DNA from: an uncultured Bacteroidales bacterium
Lineage (GTDB): Bacteria > Bacteroidota > Bacteroidia > Bacteroidales > P3
NCBI GenBank assembly: GCA_937910265.1
Contig: CALEPD010000172.1
Location: forward strand, 1 to 9,618
Direction of reading: 5' to 3'
Length of the DNA: 9,618 nucleotides
Positions 6,354-9,618 of this stretch are shown piece after piece (within the stretch, counting starts at the first letter, position 1; each line of letters begins with the position of its first letter). Made by a program: the position numbers and the translations under genes. Under the pieces are notes generated by a model. The model did not search any database. It saw only the letters and a program-made list of their open reading frames with translations, and was not told the DNA's origin.

Positions 6354-7592
6354 TTAGAGTTGCGAGGCCACAAGCCTCATGACATCTTCCTTCAATTTCT
6401 CGCATCGGCCGCGAGCTGCCCAAACGGCGGGGTCGATATAAACTGAATGGGATTCGTCCGACAGGAATACCGAACGTATTTCAGCCGCATAATCAGCCGA
6501 TTCGATTACTGCGGCAATTTCTTCGCAATAGTAGTAACTACGGGGGTCGATGTTGCACGAACCCACAACGGCAATGCTGTCGTCGGCAACAATGAGTTTC
6601 GAGTGCATGTATCCGTCACTGTATGTGGCAATCTTTACACCGGCGTCAAATGCTTCGGAGAAAAAACTTTTCGATGCCAGCTGCGTTGCTTCCCCACGGT
6701 CGCCACGCGGAGGTATAAGTATGCGTATGTCAACACCACGGCGGGCTGCCGCGTAGCATGCTTCACGCAATGGTGCGGGCGGAATGAAGTAAGGCGACTC
6801 AAACCACACATACGAGGTGGCGTGTGAGAGAAGATCAATGGTAAAATCCAAAATCGAGTGACCTGGCCCTATCGGACCCGATGTGATGATGCGCACAGGC
6901 ATGTTCCCCGCTTTTGCCAAGTCGGGGAAATATGAACGCGAGCTAAGCAGCTGCTTTGTGGCATAGCACCAGTCGCTCAGGTATGCGCGCTGTACGGCTG
7001 CTGCGGCGGGCCCTTCGATGCGTATCATGGTGTCGCGCCAGCATCCCCACGGCAATCCGTGCCGATACCGGTCGGCTATGTTCACCCCGCCGATATAGGC
7101 TATGCGGCCGTCTATCACCACCGATTTGCGATGGTTTCGGTAATAGTCTCTTTTCTGTATAAAGGGGAAATGCAACGGTGCAAAACCTGCGGTCATGACC
7201 CGCTGTTGACGCAGCCGGCGGTACATCGGTTTCCATGAGGTGCACATCAAGTCGTCGTACAGCAGACGTGCCTCCACCCCGCGGGCACTGCATGATGCAA
7301 GTGCCTTGCCTATGGCGCGTCCGGTTGCATCATCCTCAAATTTGAAGAATTGAAGGTGTACATGATTCTCGGCTCCGTTTATGTCATCAAGGAGGTGCGT
7401 GTATGCTTCCGAGAAATTGGTGAATGTGGATGTTTTGTTGCCTTCTACAATGTCAGAGGGTACAACATTGTCCAATTGCCTCTGTTGCTCATCGCTAAGT
7501 ATGGGGATGCTTTGCGGTGTTGATGTAATCCACACAACCATTGCAGTCAGCACTGCAAGTGTTATTGCGATTATAATTATTGTCGACTTCAT
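6354..7592 (-). CDS. Phospholipase D-family protein, cardiolipin synthase-like
   Basis: The product is 412 residues. The N-terminus has one membrane segment (STIIIIAITLAVLTAMVVWI, 3-22), so it is probably anchored in the inner membrane. Two PLD catalytic motifs of HxKx4D form are intact: NHRKSVVIDG (H154, K156, D161) followed by YIGGVNIADRY, and MHSKLIVADD (H330, K332, D337) followed by VVGSCNIDPRS. Between them is WFESPYFIPP (263-272), also typical of cardiolipin synthases, which join two phosphatidylglycerols (or PG and another head-group donor) into cardiolipin. The usual length is about 480 with two N-terminal helices; this one is shorter with one helix, so a relaxed head-group or phosphodiesterase activity is possible. 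No Shine-Dalgarno sequence precedes the ATG at 7590-7592. It runs in the same direction as tsaD but is separated by 318 bases and a probable terminator, so I treat it as its own unit. Confidence 0.88.
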   Translation of the reverse strand: MKSTIIIIAITLAVLTAMVVWITSTPQSIPILSDEQQRQLDNVVPSDIVEGNKTSTFTNFSEAYTHLLDDINGAENHVHLQFFKFEDDATGRAIGKALASCSARGVEARLLYDDLMCTSWKPMYRRLRQQRVMTAGFAPLHFPFIQKRDYYRNHRKSVVIDGRIAYIGGVNIADRYRHGLPWGCWRDTMIRIEGPAAAAVQRAYLSDWCYATKQLLSSRSYFPDLAKAGNMPVRIITSGPIGPGHSILDFTIDLLSHATSYVWFESPYFIPPAPLREACYAAARRGVDIRILIPPRGDRGEATQLASKSFFSEAFDAGVKIATYSDGYMHSKLIVADDSIAVVGSCNIDPRSYYYCEEIAAVIESADYAAEIRSVFLSDESHSVYIDPAVWAARGRCEKLKEDVMRLVASQL

Positions 7593-7628
7593 TCAACGTG
7601 GGTTCTATAAATTGCTTTCTTTGGATTT

Positions 7629-7726
7629 TGTTCTTATTCCGAACATCTTTTCGTGTGGAAGGATGTGAAGAAAGCCAGTGGCTTTCGGTAGCGTTCCACA
7701 AGACGCCGCACGAAGAATTATGCGGT
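7629..7726. other. Cluster of hairpins upstream of the cls-like gene
   Basis: Four inverted repeats occur in about 100 bases. They are TGTTC/GAACA (7629-7633 with 7641-7645), TGTGGAA/TTCCACA (7654-7660 with 7694-7700), nested inside it a perfect GAAAGCC-AGT-GGCTTTC (7670-7686), and CCGCA/TGCGG (7706-7710 with 7721-7725, extendable by one G-T pair). On the minus strand this would be the 5' leader of the cls-like mRNA if transcription starts near 7740. No T-run follows the strongest hairpin on either strand, so a simple terminator is less likely. I recognise no riboswitch class. Confidence 0.35.
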
Positions 7727-8070
7727 TCATCGTGACTGACAATCAAAAATGATGCCGAAATATGGACAAGGCACTGGAAAATTTGAATTCACTCATGTTT
7801 GGTGCTCGGTTTCAAATGTGAAATTTGTGAAAGTCATCTCAAGTGTCGCTTTGTATGGATGTGTTGTGAATGTGTGTTCCTTCTTTTTTTCAAACCAAAT
7901 GATATACAATCAAAATGTATTTCTGTTATGCAATAAAATTAACGTCATTACAGTCAATCTTATTGTTGTAGGGTGGGAGAGGGGCTTGGCAGGTGGCCAT
8001 ACAGATGGCTGCAGAGCACTGAAATCGGCGGAATATGTTTAACTGAAAGATAATCATAATGATAGTGTTT

Positions 8071-8092
8071 GTTTTTGTTTTTGTTTTTGTTT
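8071..8092 (+). repeat. GTTTTT hexanucleotide tandem repeat
   Basis: Three exact copies of GTTTTT (8071-8076, 8077-8082, 8083-8088) are followed by a partial GTTT (8089-8092), and preceded by a related TGTTT. Short tandem repeats of this kind can change copy number by replication slippage. It lies about 280 bases before the predicted tamB-like promoter and is not inside any gene I can support, so an effect on expression is speculative. Confidence 0.7.
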
Positions 8093-8353
8093 CCGCCATT
8101 TAAATGTTGTCGGAATTTCACTGTTTCATACCCCTTCAACAAACAACTGCCAAACACCACATATATATGCTATCGTGCCGACAAACAGCCAGATGGTTTT
8201 GGTGGAAACAGGGTGCCAAAAGGTCGGTCGGTCCAATCCGATGTCACAAATAAAAATAACTTCGAAAGGATAGAAGTCACCTGGATTGTCCCCATGCCTT
8301 TTGCCCCAAGCAAAAAATATTGCGTGAATGGCTGAAAATTGAAATAAAAAGTG

Positions 8354-8361
8354 TAATTTTG
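8354..8361 (+). promoter_or_regulatory. Bacteroides-type -7 promoter element (TAATTTTG) for the tamB-like gene
   Basis: TAATTTTG is an exact match to the TAnnTTTG consensus and the only one I found on the plus strand in the 0.88-kb gap. It lies about 130 bases before the tamB-like coding frame, giving a leader of roughly 110-125 bases from a start near 8368. At the usual 19-base spacing the -33 position reads GCTG, a weak match to TTTG. Confidence 0.55.
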
Positions 8362-8407
8362 CAATGTGAAATATGCTGTGTGGCAGTCTGTTTTCTGTAC
8401 ATGGCAA

Positions 8408-8447
8408 CCTCGTAAGTGGAAATATGGAGTTTGAGCTGCTTGCGAGG
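8408..8447 (+). promoter_or_regulatory. Hairpin in the predicted 5' leader of the tamB-like gene
   Basis: CCTCGTAAG (8408-8416) pairs with CTTGCGAGG (8439-8447): nine pairs, one of them G-U, around a 22-base loop. It would lie between the predicted transcript start and the ATG at 8475. A small CAAG-CTC-CTTG hairpin (8464-8474) sits directly before that ATG. Possible leader structure affecting translation; no known riboswitch is recognised. Confidence 0.35.
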
Positions 8448-8493
8448 GTTAAAGTGTTTATATCAAGCTCCTTGATGGATAAAGACTTTTTCT

Positions 8494-9618
8494 TTGGCAA
8501 GGAATAAAACATTCAACATAGGGCGTTTTGCATTGCGTTTTGCAGCAGGATTGCTGCTGACGGTATATGTCGTTGTAGCCTTGTTTAATTATTCCTTGGT
8601 GCAGTCGTACCTCGGAGCAGTGGTAGGCGGTCACCTTTCGAAAGAGAGCGGTGGAGTGGTTAAAATAGGCTCCATTTATCTCAATCCGTTCAGCCGTATG
8701 GTGCTCTATGACGTCTTACTGATTACCCCCACCAACGACACTGTGGCCGATGCCGAGAAGATTTCATGCACATTCAGAGGTTTTCCATTTGGCGACCATT
8801 CGCTCAATTTGGACAGGGTCTTGGTCAAGAATACCTATTATCATCTGCATGTTCAAGAAGAGGGTATCAATCTCGACTACATGATCGATGCCATTGCCAG
8901 CATGTTCCCGGCCAAGGAGAAAACACCGCATCCCGACCCCTTTGTGGTGAAGGTAAATCAACTGCATCTCTCGAATGTGCACTACAAGCAGGACCTTGAC
9001 CGTTCCGGCCGTCAGGTTGTTTATGAACATGGCGTGCAAATACCCCACATGGAGTACACTGGTATTAAGGCTCGTTTCAAGGATATCGAAGTGGTGGGTG
9101 GCGACGTCTGGTGCCGCATAGTCAGTTTTGCCGCTACAGAGAAATCGGGGTTCCACCTCTACGACATGTCGGGCGATGTCGAAGTGTCGACCGAACGGAT
9201 ACGTGCCGACAACATGGAACTCCAGGCCGACAGCACCCGCTTGCTGTTCGATGCACTGCTCGAATACGGCTGTTGGGAAAATATGAGTCAATACTGCGAC
9301 AGTGTGTACATGGATGTCACCTTCAAACCCGAATCTTATACCAACATGTTGGTGGCGGCTTATTGGGTCCCGCAATGGTGGGGCATCAATATCCCCGTAA
9401 AATTGAATGGCGACATCGAAGGCCCTGTCGCCGACCTTCAGGTCAGTAACCTGTCGGTTGAAATGGGCGAGGCCACCGAATTGTTGTTGGACGGAACAAT
9501 GACAGGGTTGCCCTATATCACACAATCGTATGTCGATGCACGTGTACACCGCCTGTTTACCAATTACAACGATGTCGAACTGTTGTTGGCAAGTCCAATC
9601 ACTGGAATAGAGGAATTG
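8494..9618 (+). CDS. TamB-like translocation/assembly module protein (AsmA/DUF490 type), 3' end outside window
   Basis: The frame is open from 8476 to the window end (375 codons if TTG 8494 is the start). An N-terminal membrane anchor (RFAAGLLLTVYVVVALFNYS, about residues 15-34) is followed by the AsmA/TamB-like opening SYLGAVVGGHLSKESGGVVKIGSIYLNPFSRMVLYDVLL. Then come alternating beta-strand segments such as VLVKNTYYHLHVQEEGINLDYMID, a layout typical of the long periplasm-spanning beta-taco proteins. Family members bridge inner and outer membrane and help outer-membrane protein assembly or lipid transport; full proteins usually exceed 1,000 residues, so most lies beyond the window. The start is uncertain: a TGA (8473-8475) closes the frame upstream and the first in-frame ATG (8698) is after the membrane anchor. 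TTG 8494 is the only common start codon before the anchor. An ATG at 8475 lies in another frame and reads MDKDFFFGKE then stop. Confidence 0.82.
   Translation, partial: MARNKTFNIGRFALRFAAGLLLTVYVVVALFNYSLVQSYLGAVVGGHLSKESGGVVKIGSIYLNPFSRMVLYDVLLITPTNDTVADAEKISCTFRGFPFGDHSLNLDRVLVKNTYYHLHVQEEGINLDYMIDAIASMFPAKEKTPHPDPFVVKVNQLHLSNVHYKQDLDRSGRQVVYEHGVQIPHMEYTGIKARFKDIEVVGGDVWCRIVSFAATEKSGFHLYDMSGDVEVSTERIRADNMELQADSTRLLFDALLEYGCWENMSQYCDSVYMDVTFKPESYTNMLVAAYWVPQWWGINIPVKLNGDIEGPVADLQVSNLSVEMGEATELLLDGTMTGLPYITQSYVDARVHRLFTNYNDVELLLASPITGIEEL

Larger units (their letters stand above)
7593..8474. other. Long AT-rich non-coding region between cls-like and tamB-like genes
   Basis: About 0.88 kb lies between divergent genes. 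No open frame on either strand resembles a known family. The longest (97 aa plus at 7749, 128 aa minus at 8126-8512) have odd composition, and the second runs across the tamB-like gene start. I find no tRNA. What can be named: a cluster of small hairpins at 7629-7726, a small hairpin GCCAT-ACAG-ATGGC at 7996-8009, a GTTTTT hexamer repeat at 8071-8092 flanked by a 7-base inverted repeat (GGCGGAA 8027-8033, TTCCGCC 8091-8097), a TAATTTTG promoter element at 8354-8361 and a leader hairpin at 8408-8447. For 7740-7990 and 8100-8345 I see nothing definite. Confidence 0.6.

Noticed and set aside
7749..8042. 97-codon plus-strand frame in the intergenic region
   Set aside because: Composition rich in Val/Cys/Phe/Asn with no recognisable domain, ribosome binding site or promoter; likely chance.
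8071..8092. Possible CRISPR or minisatellite
   Set aside because: The unit is only six bases with no spacers; it is a simple sequence repeat.
7593..8474. Possible retron, tRNA or mobile-element remnant in the long gap
   Set aside because: No reverse transcriptase, no tRNA-like T-loop or acceptor pairing, no long terminal inverted repeats or target duplication were found by eye.
8126..8512. 128-codon minus-strand frame in the intergenic region
   Set aside because: No similarity recognised, no start signal, and it crosses the tamB-like promoter and start; likely chance.
8764..9549. 261-codon open frame on the minus strand
   Set aside because: Antisense to the tamB-like frame, which shows an anchor and a family-like N-terminal region; the antisense product is His/Val-rich without any motif.

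Overview
The window looks like a chromosomal segment from a member of the Bacteroidota, probably order Bacteroidales. Three things point there: a PorP/SprF-family outer-membrane protein paired with a PD40/OmpA-domain protein, promoter elements of the Bacteroides TAnnTTTG type (upstream of tsaD and of the tamB-like gene), and weak or absent Shine-Dalgarno sequences. Base composition and style are even over the coding parts. I see no insertion sequence, integrase, tRNA, rRNA or CRISPR array.

Layout. Positions 1-774 (+) hold the 3' part of kdsA (KDO-8-phosphate synthase, LPS inner-core sugar), closed by a clear intrinsic terminator at 799-839. Positions 867-1769 and 1779-2393 (+) are a two-gene unit: a DnaQ-like 3'-5' exonuclease with a C-terminal FGKxKGK domain, and a small fumarylacetoacetate-hydrolase-family enzyme. 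A long hairpin at 2376-2416 sits between this unit and the converging operon on the minus strand. That operon reads tsaD (6035-5031), porP/sprF-like (5030-4026), PD40-OmpA-like (4041-2437). The tsaD stop codon touches the porP start codon, and porP overlaps the third gene by 16 bases, so the three are very likely co-transcribed and translationally coupled. Upstream of tsaD is a 318-base gap with hairpins, then a phospholipase-D/cardiolipin-synthase-like gene (7592-6354, minus). An approximately 0.9-kb AT-rich non-coding stretch follows, and the window ends inside a plus-strand tamB-like gene (from about 8494).

How the genes fit together. Much of the content is cell-envelope biology: KDO synthesis (kdsA), phospholipid synthesis (cls-like), outer-membrane protein assembly or lipid transport (tamB-like), and an outer-membrane beta-barrel plus a peptidoglycan-associated-type partner (porP-like and OmpA-like). 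tsaD (tRNA t6A modification) is the housekeeping head gene of the porP/OmpA operon.

I found no convincing wholly new system. The points that most deserve a second look are the tsaD-porP-OmpA-like operon with an altered OmpA peptidoglycan motif, the missing ATG of the tamB-like gene (a one-base frame change would join it to an ATG at 8475), and several unexplained structured or repetitive elements in the two long intergenic regions.
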